Below, in pieces: positions 24,154 to 37,077 of a stretch of DNA of 64,000 nucleotides. The position numbers were made by a program, and so were the translations under genes. How positions within the stretch are numbered: the stretch's first letter is position 1; each line of letters begins with the position of its first letter. Origin of the DNA: Taenia hydatigena (taxonomy: Eukaryota; Platyhelminthes; Cestoda; Cyclophyllidea; Taeniidae); contig JADWOT020000740.1 of the NCBI GenBank assembly GCA_036345935.2, positions 28,001 to 92,000 of the forward strand, given 5' to 3'. The notes beneath the pieces are model-generated. The model was given only the letters and a program-made list of their open reading frames with translations, was not told the DNA's origin and made no database searches.

Positions 24154-25570
24154 TCACGCAAGCACTTGATGGAACTCTAAGTGCAGGTGCATCACGTTGT
24201 GGTTCAGCAGAGGCATGGCAATATTTGCAGAACACAAAAGATTCCAGCAGGCCATAATCATTATGCCCAAAATGAGTGAGCACATAGCTGAATGTACGAG
24301 AACGTAAGTGCTTTCCATCTTTGGGTGACCGTTCTCACTCCCCAAATTAAACGCAGTCCAACTACAAATTAGTGGTGCTGACCCTTGTAGCATCAAACTT
24401 CCCTGCCTTCAGTGAAGGAATGTAAAGGACACATTCTTGTCCAGCAACACAACGTGCTTTTTGACTTGCTTTTATCAGCAGATTTCCTTTGGATGGTGCC
24501 AAATCGCTACTTAATTCAACGGTGTCTGATTCCTTGCATGTTGCTTGTTGACTGGGTAGACGACGTTACTTCTTAAGGTCGTGAAGTGCAAACAGGCATG
24601 CATGAAGTTGGGCGTGATTGCGGTGAGTAATTCGAGCGTATTGACCTGCCTTATTGAATTTGATTTTAAGGGTTTAACAAGCATTAGGTATCGCTGCGTT
24701 TGATCGCATTAATTCTGCTTGCTCAAGTGTCGAGATTTCCCGCTTTCCCGACCACATAATTAAAGCATCCTTAATATTGGTTTAGCATTACAGGCACTGC
24801 ACCAGGACCATGCCACCTTAAAACTAAGAGTTATGCATGCATTCCATTTGAAAGATCAGCAACTGTGAATAACACCGCCAGCCGAAAGGACGCTTTCCAT
24901 GACGGATTGACAAGTAAGGTTGACACATTCTTGAGTTAGTCGAAATTGTGCGAACCCCTGCATGACACTGCACGTAATTACCTTTCCGCTCCTCACAATC
25001 CTAACCAGTCCGAAGACTCAAGTCACTTCTTGTTTCGCCTCTATTAGTTATGCACACTGTTCGTAAGATAGTGGCATCAACATAGGTCAACTTGGCAAAT
25101 GAATCATGTTGCCTTGGTACTTCAGTCAAGTGAAGGTATTCGTACATTGCCTTGCCATTCGACGTGTTGCATGTGGCATCATTATGTGCAAAGCAATCCA
25201 CGGAAGCGCGCCTTTGGGTGTGTAATCGTCAAGGCGCGTTTCATTGGATAAGATGGAATTCGGTGGGAGCAGATTGGTAACGCAACTGGCGAAACTAATT
25301 CAAAAAGTGCACTTCACGAACCCATAACTGAAACGGCAATGCTAGCGATTTCAGCAGGACATTGTAATTTGATGTCATTACACGCAAAGTTCCAAGTTCA
25401 AAATGTTGTCACCTTTACCTCGCATGTGATCGAATGCAACATCACAACATCGTTTCAGAATTGATTTTAGACCCATTTTTTGATGCATAGCTGTTTACTT
25501 CTCCCTGTGAATCGAAGGATAACACTTGACACTCAATGACGCATAACATCAATAGGGATATTTTGCGCAT
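24154..25570 (-). CDS. Gene D: candidate third EG95-like gene, probably decayed
   Basis: Three minus-strand pieces have the right order. Piece 1 (25,570-25,499): ATG, hydrophobic signal peptide RKISLLMLCVIECQVLSF, then GAA|GTAAAC. Piece 2 (about 25,300-25,006): an FN3-like second half with ATILRTVCITNRG and an end RTG|GTTAGG, placed like the CACTG|GTAAGC donor of gene B. Piece 3 (24,318-24,154): KMEST followed by a hydrophobic segment (MCSLILGIMIMACW), resembling the K-x-E-S-T plus membrane-anchor exon of EG95-type antigens. Problems: the first donor appears to be phase 0 whereas the family uses phase 1, I could not find a clean acceptor for piece 2, and the GTTAGG donor is weak. It could be a diverged functional copy or a pseudogene. 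Confidence 0.4.
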
Positions 25571-26815
25571 GACCAACGTTGGATTTTTTTCAAACTTCGA
25601 CACATGCCTTTGTGGCCTCCTTCTCGATGAGTTAGTCCATTGGCAATAAGCTGTCAAATTTCATCACCGGTCCATAACTGCTAGCTCTATTTGTCAATGT
25701 ACCAGAAAGTTTGCAAATTTTTTAAGTTGCTGCGGAATATTACACTGAAGCTTTAGTAAAGCAGTGCATCGACTCTAATGGCGATATTATGACAGGTTTT
25801 CTAATAGTTTAAGGTATCCACAAACTAGATGTCGCTGAACAGTCATTCGCACTACTTGACATGATTGTTCACCTGGATGCAGTTCATTCCAAGGAATGTA
25901 AACGTGATTATGGTGATTGAGAAAGAGGCAACTGATATTTTGTACCTTAGTTTAGTAAATTGTTAGTGTTAGCAGCTGGATTTTCGAGCAACTCTTATTA
26001 TTTGGGCTTACTATTCAAAGTGGATATCCGCGCCACTGTGTTTCATATACCCATGCATGCTTTGGCCAGGAAATTTTTCTTAACTTATCACTGATTGAGT
26101 CTCTGCGAGTAGAAGTTTAACAACTTAGCTATCGCTTTTCTCCCCACCCGTGAATGCAATGATGACCGTGTGAGTGGTTCAAATTGACCTCCATCCAATC
26201 ATGCATTGGTAATGTGATCCTGCACGAAATTATCCGAGCATGGTGGTAAACCTGTTACCACTGAAGCAAATTCTCTATGGCTTGAAGGGCTACTCGTTTG
26301 CTTATTAACTGCTATCAACTTGCTCCCATGCAGTGGTGAGCATTGGTGTGTTGAATTATAAGGCTGGTAGAATCAACTTGAAGTAACGGATCAAAAAATC
26401 CTCTTCATTGCTAATTCTATTTTTACTTAATAATTGCAGGATGGAGGTTCCAACTCAGGTGACTGTAATGAATACTATCTGACGGCGTGGAAGTCCCCAA
26501 GATGACTAGCGAACCCTCCCTACGGAAGTGTCAAGGACTCACCAGATGGATAACGCAATCACAATCATAATGCGTACAGCATTTCTTCGGGGGCCTGATG
26601 CGACTAATAATGCAGCTCATGCATATTTAGTGTAGCAACACTTCTTGATTCAAGCAGGCTACGATAAGGTCGATTCTTATTTGCTGGGGACCGATCGGCA
26701 AACGCAACGTTTGGGCCATAAGCCGAAGCAGGCGTTCCTTATTCGACATCATGTGTTGATAAAGGGCTAAGGAAGAGGGCGAAATGTCAGATATTGTAGA
26801 GTTGCTCGGACCCAA
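25571..26815. other. Non-coding stretch
   Basis: No gene or repeat recognised. Confidence 0.4.
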
Positions 26816-27607
26816 ATGCGGTTAGAAAGCTTCCATTGGAACCCAACTGCTTCTCCTTGCATCAAAGAGCTTCGGAATCATTTTTGGCTGAAGTTTGGTA
26901 GAAGTTGTCAGAAAACTAACTGGCAGAGACATTTGTGCGACGTAATCTATTTCAATGTGCTGCCATCTAGGAGTGGGGGATCAACAAGTGGAAAGAATCC
27001 ACCTCTATACTCAATGAGACATGTAAAGATTAACCAAATTGGAGGTGCTAAGGTAGCTGCGCACCTTCGAAGCTATTCTAGATGGTGCGCCAGTAATTTT
27101 ACATTGTAAGCAAGTTAGTGCCAGCCATTATCGGAGTAAGGCAGCGTGGATTTGATGTGCGTCGAGGATGCAGGGGCTCAAATAATCGGCAGCAGGAAGA
27201 CGTCAACACATTGCTGCAAAGTCACCTGGTAATCATAATTACCGGATTTACCATTGTCTACCCATTGCAAATTCAGTGGAATGAAATAGCACCTCAGAAG
27301 TCTTTATGCACAGTAAATACTCACTACAGCAATGGCATTCGTACCACTGTCTGTTCACTGCTAATGAGCAATCATATGTTCTGACGCAAGCTGTTCCTCA
27401 AATGACTGTTGGCAGATGGATTTGTTTAATGTGCATCGATCAAATCATCGAGGAGTGGGGGAAATATTGCTGCGTGAAATAATTGCGTGCAGCTCCCAGG
27501 AGGCAAATCATTCTGATAAGTTTATTTTGGAACCGCCTACCATCGGTTGCAAAGTGCGGCAAATTTTAGGTCCTGCGATTCAAAACTTGAACACAACTAG
27601 AAGTTGA
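26816..27607 (+). other. Three consecutive unassigned open frames
   Basis: Frames of 97, 88 and 63 codons follow one another on the plus strand (26,816-27,109; 27,118-27,384; 27,416-27,607) with only a few bases between them. The density is above background. No motif is recognised and no obvious splice sites join them. It might be a decayed gene with frameshifts, or chance. Confidence 0.2.
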
Positions 27608-30150
27608 CGAAAAGAGGAAACTTATTGAGTTTGCGCAGGCTAAGTCTGACTATGTCACTTATGCTACAAGTTGTTATATCCTTTTACGCGCTTCTTTCGA
27701 AATTCATTTACGCCTTCCGTGTGGCTGTGCTGGGCAGTTTCTCTTCTGAGAGGTGTTGCTTTTGCTAGTAAGTGCACAACAGAGGCAAGGAAATGTACAA
27801 TGCATGGCATCGCTTGACCGACGGAAGTTATTGGCAAAGGCTTAGCATAAACAAATTACGCTTGATCCCGAGGCCCTGAAGCTAAATGTCACATGCATAT
27901 ACCATCATTTTGTCTTAGTCCAAGAATTTTTATTTCTTGTAGAGTTATTGACATCATGACTACTTGACAACGGAGCTAAACGAATGGAATACCTAAAGTA
28001 CATAATATTAGAAGTAAATTCAAGTACCCACCTAGCTAACCACACCTTTTTAGCCTCCCCTATGTGCTCAGCCACTTCGAGGTGCCATCTTTACGATGCA
28101 TCAACTTGTTGAAAACTTCATAATCCCATTATATGATCAAAATCATTATCACTAAGATCCATTATCGCTTCCATAAACTATATATTTCATTAAAAGTCAC
28201 ATGCTTAGACAGTTCATCACAAGTCCGGAAATTGTCAGATGGGAATGACTCATTGCTCAGGGCAGCGGCCATCCTCACTTTGTTAATTGCCCATTAAATC
28301 AAAGTTACATGTACGATAAATATTCAAATTGAACGGCAAGGACTTAATGTGGATTTCGGTGCAACTGCCCTGCTAAGATGATACCTTATGAAATCCTAGG
28401 GAAGCCCCTGAGGTCTGAGAACACAATAATTTTCTTCTCTAGGCTGCCTTCGGATATATGTTTCTGCTAAAGTCACTCAATATTCAAAACATCGTTTGGT
28501 CTTTGGTAAACTCTAGATCTATCCTACCCCAGCACTATCTCTACAGAATGCAAAACAACCACCAGACAGCGTTCAAAGTTGCGAATGCGTCCCATCATCT
28601 TTGATTCTGCCTTGCAACCAACTGCAAACCCACAGAACGACTCATTGCGAGTAAATCAGAAGAGTGACCAGAGTGAATGCTGAAGCAGAAGCACAATCAG
28701 AAAATAAGAAAAAAATTGTTTAAACCCACCAAGTATGAAGGCCCTTTGCGGCAGGCATCTGGTAGGCAGATACACGTGGATCTAAGGCAGGCGCACATCT
28801 CCTACGGTGGTGGTGGACGTCGGGTATTACGTCCACCTCCGATGGTGGTTGCTTGCGACGACATTGGAGATAACGGAAGTAGGCGTAGGATCTAATGTCT
28901 AACGTCATCGAAAAAGTAGCCGGACAGACCAAATTTTTATACACTGTGGTTGAGAGCAGCTACAGCTGCGTAAAACAGCAAGGCATGTTTTATTCTCATT
29001 ACCGGAGTCAATAACAATTAAATGCCCCATAAGGAAAAGTCACTTTATAAAATTGGCTTTCTACCGTTGAGTCAAGAGTAATAAATGATAACTCCCTCCT
29101 CCCGCGAACAACGTGTTTCCTTCTAACTAACGCCGCCTGTTTGCAACATGCAACCACAAGTAAGGAAATGCAGTAAGAGAACGATGGTGCTGCAATGAAA
29201 AGAATTCTATTCGGCTCCATAAGTAGAAGTGAAGAATCAATTTAACAAAATGAAAAATGGAAGGACTTTACAAAATGTGAGAAATGCATTGGGTTTTTTC
29301 TTTAAATTAGCTCCTTCTTACACCTAGCCATGTGAATCTCAATACAGACGATATTAGCACGAAGTGACCAGACAGGATAACTGCAGCACATGAATGCAAC
29401 TTTAAGTCAGTTCTTCAAAATCAAAAAGTTTCGCATTTAGTAGGAACCGTTGCACTAAACCTTTGCATAAAGAGTTATTTAGCAGAATGAAGAACCAACA
29501 CGGCAAGGACTCGCAGTGGCATTAGCGTTCAATGGTCACCAAGGGGAGGTTTACATCCGCTTAATGACATGCTGGCTCAAAAACGCGTGTTTCATTGACA
29601 CACTGTGCTTAGCGATTGTCAACTGGCTCAGATTTGATGCCTTCGCCATCCGCTCGCATTACCACTGCTGTCTAAGACATATATTATGAGTATTTTGCGA
29701 ATGACTGGAGAGTCTAGACACATGGTAACCAACAAGGCCTCACTACTTTCCGCTAGTAGCCACTTTATGAAAGCAGACAGCATGCCCCATACTTCATTCA
29801 TCGGTTTGGTTAGATAAAGCACAAAACCTCCAGTAAAAAGCTAAGTCTGTCAAAACCAGCAGCAGAAGACGTATTTAGGAGATCCAACGCACAAAAGCAG
29901 AAATAGTTTACCCACTTAGTTGCGAAGTCTAAGACTCAATCGCAAGAGGACAGAGTTACCGATTTTTATTCATTGTGATGAGGACAGCCAACTTTTTGCA
30001 TACAGTGTGCCTTCAGCCATTCGATAACCAGCCAAAACTCGCCAAATTTCCCCTCATGATCCTCACTAACACATATGCTCACGAAGCTCGAACGCATTCA
30101 ATGCATTCGGAAATGTCTAGCATAGAAGCGGATAGAGTAAATGGATATTA
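27608..30150. other. Non-coding stretch
   Basis: No supported gene. A Gly/Arg-rich plus-strand frame (28,677-28,895) and several short minus-strand frames have no recognised motif. Confidence 0.35.
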
Positions 30151-30159
30151 AGGCCCACA

Positions 30160-31330
30160 AATATAATTAATAATAATTGGAAAAAATGATGAGTGGGTAT
30201 TAAATACTTAGGAAAGTTAGAAATCTTCTCAAAAAATTTGCGTCTCATTAGTCAGAATCCACCGTTATTAGAAAGCAAACTAATTACAACCTGACAAAAT
30301 AATCTTAAATCCTGGCCCATAGCATTGTTGCAACGCTTTGTTTGCTTGGACTGCCGGTTTCAGTCAGGGTCACAGAGGTGGCCATATTGCCCTAGCCGAG
30401 TAGGCTGGCCTCCGAGCCATGCCAGCAGCTCAAGTTCTTCTGTCACCTAAATATTTGCATTCTGTCCCGGTTTTTTGCCTTCTTTTGCATTCAAGGAAGC
30501 CTCGGGACGCTACAATTGTGCTGCAAAAGTGAACATGAGTAGACATCGCAGTTGGATCGCAGAACATCCTAGCAGTCACATTATGAAGCTTATGCGTTCA
30601 CCTTACTAAGTTGTAAGTATCTTCATCAAATTATGCCCCATTAGTTAAGACTCAGCCTTACCAGAATAACAAACCACCTAAAAACAACCAAAACAAGCCT
30701 AATTAGCCGCAAGAGCCGTTTTGCAGTAAGAAATTCAACGCGATCAGGCAGAAAGAACGGAAAACAAAAAATCTCGACAGCAGATACAGCTGTTACTTGA
30801 GTGTTTAGTCTAGCATACAAGCGGATAAAGCGGACAAACGGAAGCCTGCATAAACATACACACACAATGGATACCCAAACGTGCGAAAATATTGCATAGA
30901 TGCTAAGCACTTAGTAAGATTATAACACTTCTTAACAAAACTGCGTCCCATCAACCAAAACCCAACGTCATCGCAAAGTAAACCAATCAACAAACTGCAA
31001 AACAATCCAAGTTTATCAGCTAAGGTATTGCACGTTAAAAATTAGCGTGAATAGATCTTATAATTGAAAGCAAAACGTCTTGACAGTCGCATTACGAAGT
31101 CCATGCGCTTACTCTAGTCCGTAGGTTTATAAACAAAACCAATTGATATTCGAGGGACTTATCAGCAACTGAATGAATAAAACTGAGAAAGCTAATATGC
31201 ATTTATTGCATTTCCACTATTTGCAACAAACAATGTCCTATTAATCAAAAACAATGGTTCGAAATCGCTCACCGCTAGTCCCACTCACGTAAAAATCGAG
31301 CTTATCACTCAGATTGTTGTACGATAAAGC
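30160..31330. repeat. Degenerate tandem repeat, about four units of roughly 300-400 bases
   Basis: A common sequence of the form (T)GCGTC-CCATTAGTCAAAA-CC recurs at about 30,240, 30,635, 30,943 and 31,233. A second shared element, GTC(A/G)CATTA(T/C)GAAG..(C/T)ATGCG(T/C)T, occurs near 30,575 and 31,087. Units are heavily diverged, so boundaries are approximate. No coding function is seen. Confidence 0.5.
30325..30430 (+). repeat. Dispersed repeat, copy 1
   Basis: Contains CCGGTTTCAGTCAGGGTCA, GAGGTGGCCATATTGCCCTAG and GGCCATGCCAGCAG-type blocks. The same blocks occur in the same order and orientation at 61,235-61,335, about 85% identical over roughly 85-90 bases. It is GC-rich relative to its surroundings and possibly structured. 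It is an unrecognised SINE- or MITE-like element. Confidence 0.7.
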
Positions 31331-33673
31331 AAATGCACTTTTGATTATTGAGCGTTTAGATAAGACAACTATTACTGCTAATGCTAATGTATGTGTCCTC
31401 TGCGCTATACTTAAAAAATACATGTACAAACGGAACATGCTACCTAGCTAGCATAAGTGAGAAAATTACCAGTGAACAAAATAAAACACTTGCAGCTTAT
31501 AATACATTGCCATGCACACAAAGTACGTTTAATTCGTTTGTAAAATGCAATTTAGGAGTATTGTTTATTTACGATCATTTCATTTTAAGAGCATTTTGCA
31601 AAAAAAATTATTTTGAACTTGTTGTAATACTCAATTCTTTAAATGCGCTTTGTAGGCCAGAGGCGGGAAGTCAATTTGAACCACGTGACGGAGCAGCGCA
31701 GAGACTCGCTGGAGCGTGACACATCCTTGGCCTGAACCCCATATCTCGCCTAGCTGTATTTATCACCCCATATACATTAAAGATGTCTAAACGTACACAG
31801 ACTTCTACTATCAAGGGTAACCAGGAGGGAGAGAAGGAACCCTCTACACTTGTGTTAACGACTTTATAGTAAAAGTTTGATCTAACCTGCACCTAAATCG
31901 GATAGTTTTTTTTGCTTTTTTTCCAGTATGACTGGCTTGTGTGTCCTGCCGCGTAGTGTGTGGTTTTGCATTTCTTCTAGTCTGCATGGATAGTTCTGCT
32001 GACTATTGAGGGCCAATTATTACTATGAAGTGAGTGTTCTTTCCTCCGCGACTCAGAATAGCTATAAAACGGATTGTTTCAGAGTCTGTCCGCGTTCATG
32101 CCAGTTGGCTCATAGTCAATGAATGGAAGCGTGGGTGAATTTGTGAGAAGAACTGTCGATTTGACGCCATTGAAGTAAAATTGGAAGGGAATTTAAAACC
32201 AAAGGTGAGTTGAGAGCACGCGGACTTGTCATTCTTTGTATCCATTTTCGATGTTTTGTAATTCTTTTCAACACTGGAGGCGTACATTTATTTGTTCGCC
32301 TCTTGGAATGCTGTGTCCGTCATTACGTTGGCATTTTCATGATTTGGCTGGGCTCGGGAAGGATGTGGTCTTCGCTTTCATAGGGATTTCATTCCTCATT
32401 GCGTGGCACATTTACTCGTGCATGTGTTCCATATCAATAAGGGTGGTGAAGGAGAGTTGCATCTTACGGTTTTTAAGAAGAGATTGATCTGTTGAAGCAA
32501 ACAACTACAGATGAGATGATTATTTAGACGATGAAACCACTAGCGGGTGTGGCGGTGAAGTTTCCTGTCAAAGAGACATGCCTCAGTTTGCTTATTTGTT
32601 ACCTTTGGTAGGGATTTATTACGAGTCAGTTCGTGTTTGGTAAATTACTTTCAATTTGGCCTCAGAATCATGCCTAATTCGTGGAGTGTACAAATGCAAA
32701 TGGCCCGAAGGTTGATTTGAAGGAGAGTGTTGAGTCCAACCCTGGCATGTGGAAAACCGCATCACTCCACGTGGCATTCTGCCGAGACGAATGTCGGCAA
32801 CACCAGTATTCTGCCAACTTTGTCGTTGTTTTAAAGAGATAACTCACAAGTCAACACTTTTGGTAGTAGAACCGGGATCTGGCTTGGGTTCTAGCGGCCG
32901 AAGAGGCCAAATAAGTGGGGGTTGGAGAGGAGCGGAGATAGCAGCTCTCTGACACTATGGATGAAGGAACAAATACTTACAATTTGACAACCTACTAGTA
33001 GGAATGTGGTTTGCGGAAGCTGAGTCGCCATCCATCCATTAACCCAAAGTGCTTCTGCTTCAAAGTAGCATTTCGCCCTCATTCCGCCTAGTCGCGACGC
33101 TGTCGTAATATCGGGGGAACCTGACTACGATAAGTGCACTCAATTAACATGATATGATTTGATATGATATGAGAGCGGCGATGTAATTGGGAATTAAATG
33201 CTAGCGTTCCTGAGTGTTAGGAATCCTTTTTTTTGGTTTAGGGGCGACTTTAGGATTTAAATTACAACACAAAACAGCCGACGCAGTGATAACCGCTTTC
33301 AGTTTATTTGTTATAAAGCTGCGTTGAAGCCTTTGGAATGGAATGATCTGGTCTTTGGGTCGAACGGTCTCAGTTTTTTCTACGGAAAGATGTATTGACA
33401 ACCAGTGTGTGTCTCGGTCTTGAGATTGCAATTGCTTGTGAATAAATGCGTTAGTCAGCTCCACAGGAAATTTCATCACTAGAGCGTGGTTGAAACGTTC
33501 GAGATGGGGGAAATGTTCCAATCCACAATCAGGGTCGCCAAGCAATCCTCATTTTGCCCAGATGTGAATCGGGTAGAAACAGAATGGAGTGATGGTCGCT
33601 GCCTTTTAAACATTAACACATCCATGGTGTAATTGTCGATTTCCACTGGAGGTTGTGGCAGCGAATCTGATCA
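31331..33673. other. Mostly non-coding
   Basis: A 112-codon plus-strand frame (31,381-31,719) and a 114-codon minus-strand frame (33,201-33,545) are open but have no recognised motif. A small GATAT-type simple repeat lies near 33,150-33,170. Confidence 0.35.
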
Positions 33674-34357
33674 TTACTGTCCAGACGGCTGCTGTGTCAA
33701 CGAGAGGTCTGCTGCTACAGCTTCAACAGTCACGAAATAGCCTGCTTCAGTTCGACTACAATGGTGGCATTCGCGCATCTTTAATTCTTTTATGCTTGCT
33801 TCGATTCTGGGAGTAAATACTTGCATTCTGCTTCCGTTGCATGCAAACACATGATGCATATAATGCTTCCTCGACACGAGGCTGCATTCGACTGCTCTGT
33901 ACGGATCAAAAGTGGGGATTGCTTTAGACATCTGATGGTGACGAGGATTGTCATTGCCACACGTTGTTCCTCCCAGCAGCGTGTTGTTAGCAATATGATG
34001 TGTCTGCCACCTGGCACCGGTCTTCGAACAATGCTCTCTAACTTTGGCTAAATCATTTCTTTTGTCATCTTTCTTATAGAATCTTTGACGTATGCAAGCC
34101 AATGGAATATCTACTGCTTTTATCACTTGCACGCGCCTTTTTTCTTGCACTTCATCCATGCACCAGCACACCTTTTGTGTTTCCATGAGGCGCATAGCGA
34201 AATTCTTCCCGTTGCCATTTCCAAGGATGTTGAGCAGCCTTTCGATGAGGACAAACCCGCCCTGAGTGAGTAACTTTCTGTCACCAATCCATGAGCAACA
34301 ACCCAATGCCAAAATTGTTGCGGCACTGTAGTTAAGAGGGAAATACTGCCTATTCGA
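33674..34357 (-). other. Longest open frame in the window, unrecognised
   Basis: The minus-strand frame is open for about 227 codons from a TAG at 34,358-34,360 to the stop at 33,674. At the window's base composition such a run is unlikely by chance. No ATG opens it near the 5' end, so it may be an exon or a remnant. The predicted product has a partly hydrophobic start (RKLLTQGGFVLIERLLNIL), a basic middle (VQEKRRVQVIKAV, RQRFYKKDDKRND), and a Cys/His-containing tail (MRECHHCSRTEAGY). No family is recognised. Confidence 0.4.
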
Positions 34358-34919
34358 CTATTTAAGGCAATCTGCGTCGAAGTTACTCCCCCCCCACTGG
34401 AGCACACTGAAACGATCGGGGATATCGGTATGTTACTGACTTATATAAGTAGTACCACCATAATCTTCCCACCGTTAGATGAATTTTCTCCATCGTTTGG
34501 TCTTTGAGAGTGGAACAAGGTTGAATTTGCGACGAAACGCAGCTATGCATAAATAAGCAAGTGATGATTAGAGTCTTTTTCCAATTTGTTTTGACAGGAT
34601 AGGATGGGGTCAACTCGTATCGTTAAGGTCGATTTAGTGTAATTTCCCAAAGTGGCTTACTCTTACTTTGTCACAATCATGGACTGTATGGATCATATAT
34701 TTTTGATTCGTAGAATACTTGAAATGTTTTAGATTGCACTGAATATCGACAGCACGCCAATACCGACAAAAAGTAAAAATAGAAATTTTCCAGCCAGTCG
34801 AGCTTTCCCAATGGCTCCAGCCAGTCGCTAGTCGACAATGTGTTAGTCCACATGCATGTGTCTGCGCATGATCTGCTGGTAATTCTCATTTGATTAGCAA
34901 AACTCGCCATTGAAAGTTC

Positions 34920-35225
34920 ATGAGCACACACTTATTTGGTTCAAGTAATAGCAGTGGTAGCAGTGGAGTAGTGAATGCATTACATATTTACTTCCGTAAT
35001 AAGTACCATACTGACTCCCAAACTATTCATTCAGTCGGTAATGTGCTCAAAATTTGGCCCTCATTTTGCAATGCAATTCAGAAGTCTCTAAGTGGAAAGA
35101 GAGATGGCTATTACCCAAATTACCTGTTTTCAAACCTCTTAAAACTCGAAGGTTTCTGGGTCGGCTCATTTTGCGTTTGCTTGGTTAACCAAAATATTCA
35201 TTTCCACTCATCACGACTGCGGTAA
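34920..35225 (+). other. Unassigned open frame with a Ser/Gly-rich start
   Basis: A 101-codon plus-strand frame beginning near 34,920 with SSNSSGSSGVV. No recognised domain. Possibly a chance frame. Confidence 0.2.
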
Positions 35226-35405
35226 GTTTGATGCCATCATCTGCCTCAGACTATAAAAGAGGTGCTTGGAAATTGAAAGCTGACTTATTTGGCCTCTCAG
35301 GTCTGCTCAAACTATCCACCCACCATACACAATCTGATGCAACAAGGATTGTTATGAACGGTCAATGAAGGCATGCCCCGCATGTGTGTGATGTTGGTGA
35401 TGAAA

Positions 35406-36366
35406 CTATTCATCGGAGTTCACTTGCAAATATCCTTGTCGTCCTCCGTATGTTTTGTTTCCATACGGCAGGATTCTAAATGTCGGGGAATCGTCTGGAA
35501 ACTTGAAAAAGACCTGCCTTACCCGCCTGGTTAGGATGACACGAAGTGTAAACTGGATGTAAACTTCGGTCTTAGAACTACTGCGCATAGCATCTGCTTT
35601 CTCCATTGAATCTTTTGGATCAATTTTTAAAGATATGCAACATTTCAGATATCATAGGTACCTTTTCCCCTTAGGCTTGGTGCCAATTACGCCTCGAAGC
35701 TGATCTATTGGTCAACCGAATCGCCTCATGGGCTGACGAACTGAGAAGCTTGGACAGGAACTCTTATATAACATTGGTTTCTTGGAGTTGGAAAACTTTT
35801 GAAAGGCTGTACTACTAAACGCACAACATCTATTGAAGGCGGTGAAGATGTGGACTCTCCTTCAGATGACTTACTGGATAGCGGAGCTTGAACTTTCGGC
35901 TGATTCAACTAAAGCAGGTGTCCAGAAGGTTCGATGGTTTTGGGAGAAGTTCATCCAAACGCTTGAGGTAACATTAGTCATTTTCTCATGTTTTGCAGCC
36001 TTTGAATAGACTGTTAAAAGTGTTTGCCAACTCCACAGCAGCTTTGAATGCTTATTGGAGGATCGCAGTCCAATTGTGCCAGATCGAAGCCTTCCGGCCT
36101 CTCCGAAATCTTTGTCTGTAGATCAAGCCTAGCTAATTTTTCCCAGCTTAGCCCTTCATAGACCATGTTGTGCTGCACGATCTGATCACAATGCTCGCCA
36201 AGCTTTCTTGAACTAAGGAAACACAGGTGTCTGGTCTTGGGTGGATTGATTTCCCTTTTGACCGGATTTTAAATGGATCCTTTGTTGTTTCTCTGGATGC
36301 ATTTTTACTCATGGATTCGCGGTTTGGTATAAGGAACATGCTCCTCAATGCCCAACTACAAAGCAA
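35406..36366 (-). CDS. Candidate multi-exon gene of unknown function
   Basis: Three coding-like stretches lie on the minus strand. At 36,366-36,148: PNRESMSKNASRETTKDPFK. From 35,908 down to about 35,740, directly after a CTGCTTTAG acceptor: NQPKVQAPLSSKSSEGES, Ser/Pro-rich. At about 35,620-35,525: KIDPKDSMEKADAMRSSSK, followed by an IQFTLRV stretch and the donor GGCGG|GTAAGG. Hydrophilic, protein-like composition and the splice signals support coding. I do not recognise the protein and could not verify a consistent phase through all three pieces. Exon boundaries are tentative. Confidence 0.35.
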
Positions 36367-37077
36367 TTTGGATGAGGAGATAGCAGACGATGTTGATCCT
36401 AATGAATGACTCCTACCTCCTTAGAGCCATGGCGAGGATGGTTGTTGATTCTTACTTCGTTTAGCTTCATTAATTTGTCGTTTTTAGTCGCGGTCATTAG
36501 ATCATACAAAACATTCGATACAAGGAGGCCAATAAAATAATTCATTGGGGCTTTTTACAAGACTGACTGACGATGATATATGAAAAAGAGGGTGACGGAA
36601 GTTCAGTTCTTCTGTCCACGCGAGCCCCTAACTCTACTTGCGAAGCGACTTTAGCACTAAATAGTTGTACTTCCCGACTGAACCCTAATAAAGGAAACTG
36701 CGCTGAGGATGGATGCTTTGGAGAGACGAGGACCTACAAAGCAGTAGGTACGCAGTACGCTGAAATGACTTAAGTAGACAGGTGATGGAGGCAGCACCAC
36801 AAGTGTCTTTGGGTGGAACGATGCAATCTGTCTCTCATTAACGTGGTCATTTATAATTTCTTGCGTCCAGTTAAAACATTAAATGGTGATGATAATTAAG
36901 CTGTCACTTAATTTCACTAACTTCAAAACAACTCTGCTGTAAACACTGTCTTTCTCGTCCTGCACCCGTAGCGGTTGATTAGTGCAGTCGGAGGTTTTCA
37001 TTGGTTTGACACCCGTGGTTGCATCTACCTCAACTCACTACGATGAACTCACATTTCTCCTCATGCTGCATAGGCAT

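Noticed and set aside
31381..31719. A 112-codon plus-strand frame
   Set aside because: Low-complexity AT-rich sequence with no splice context or motif.
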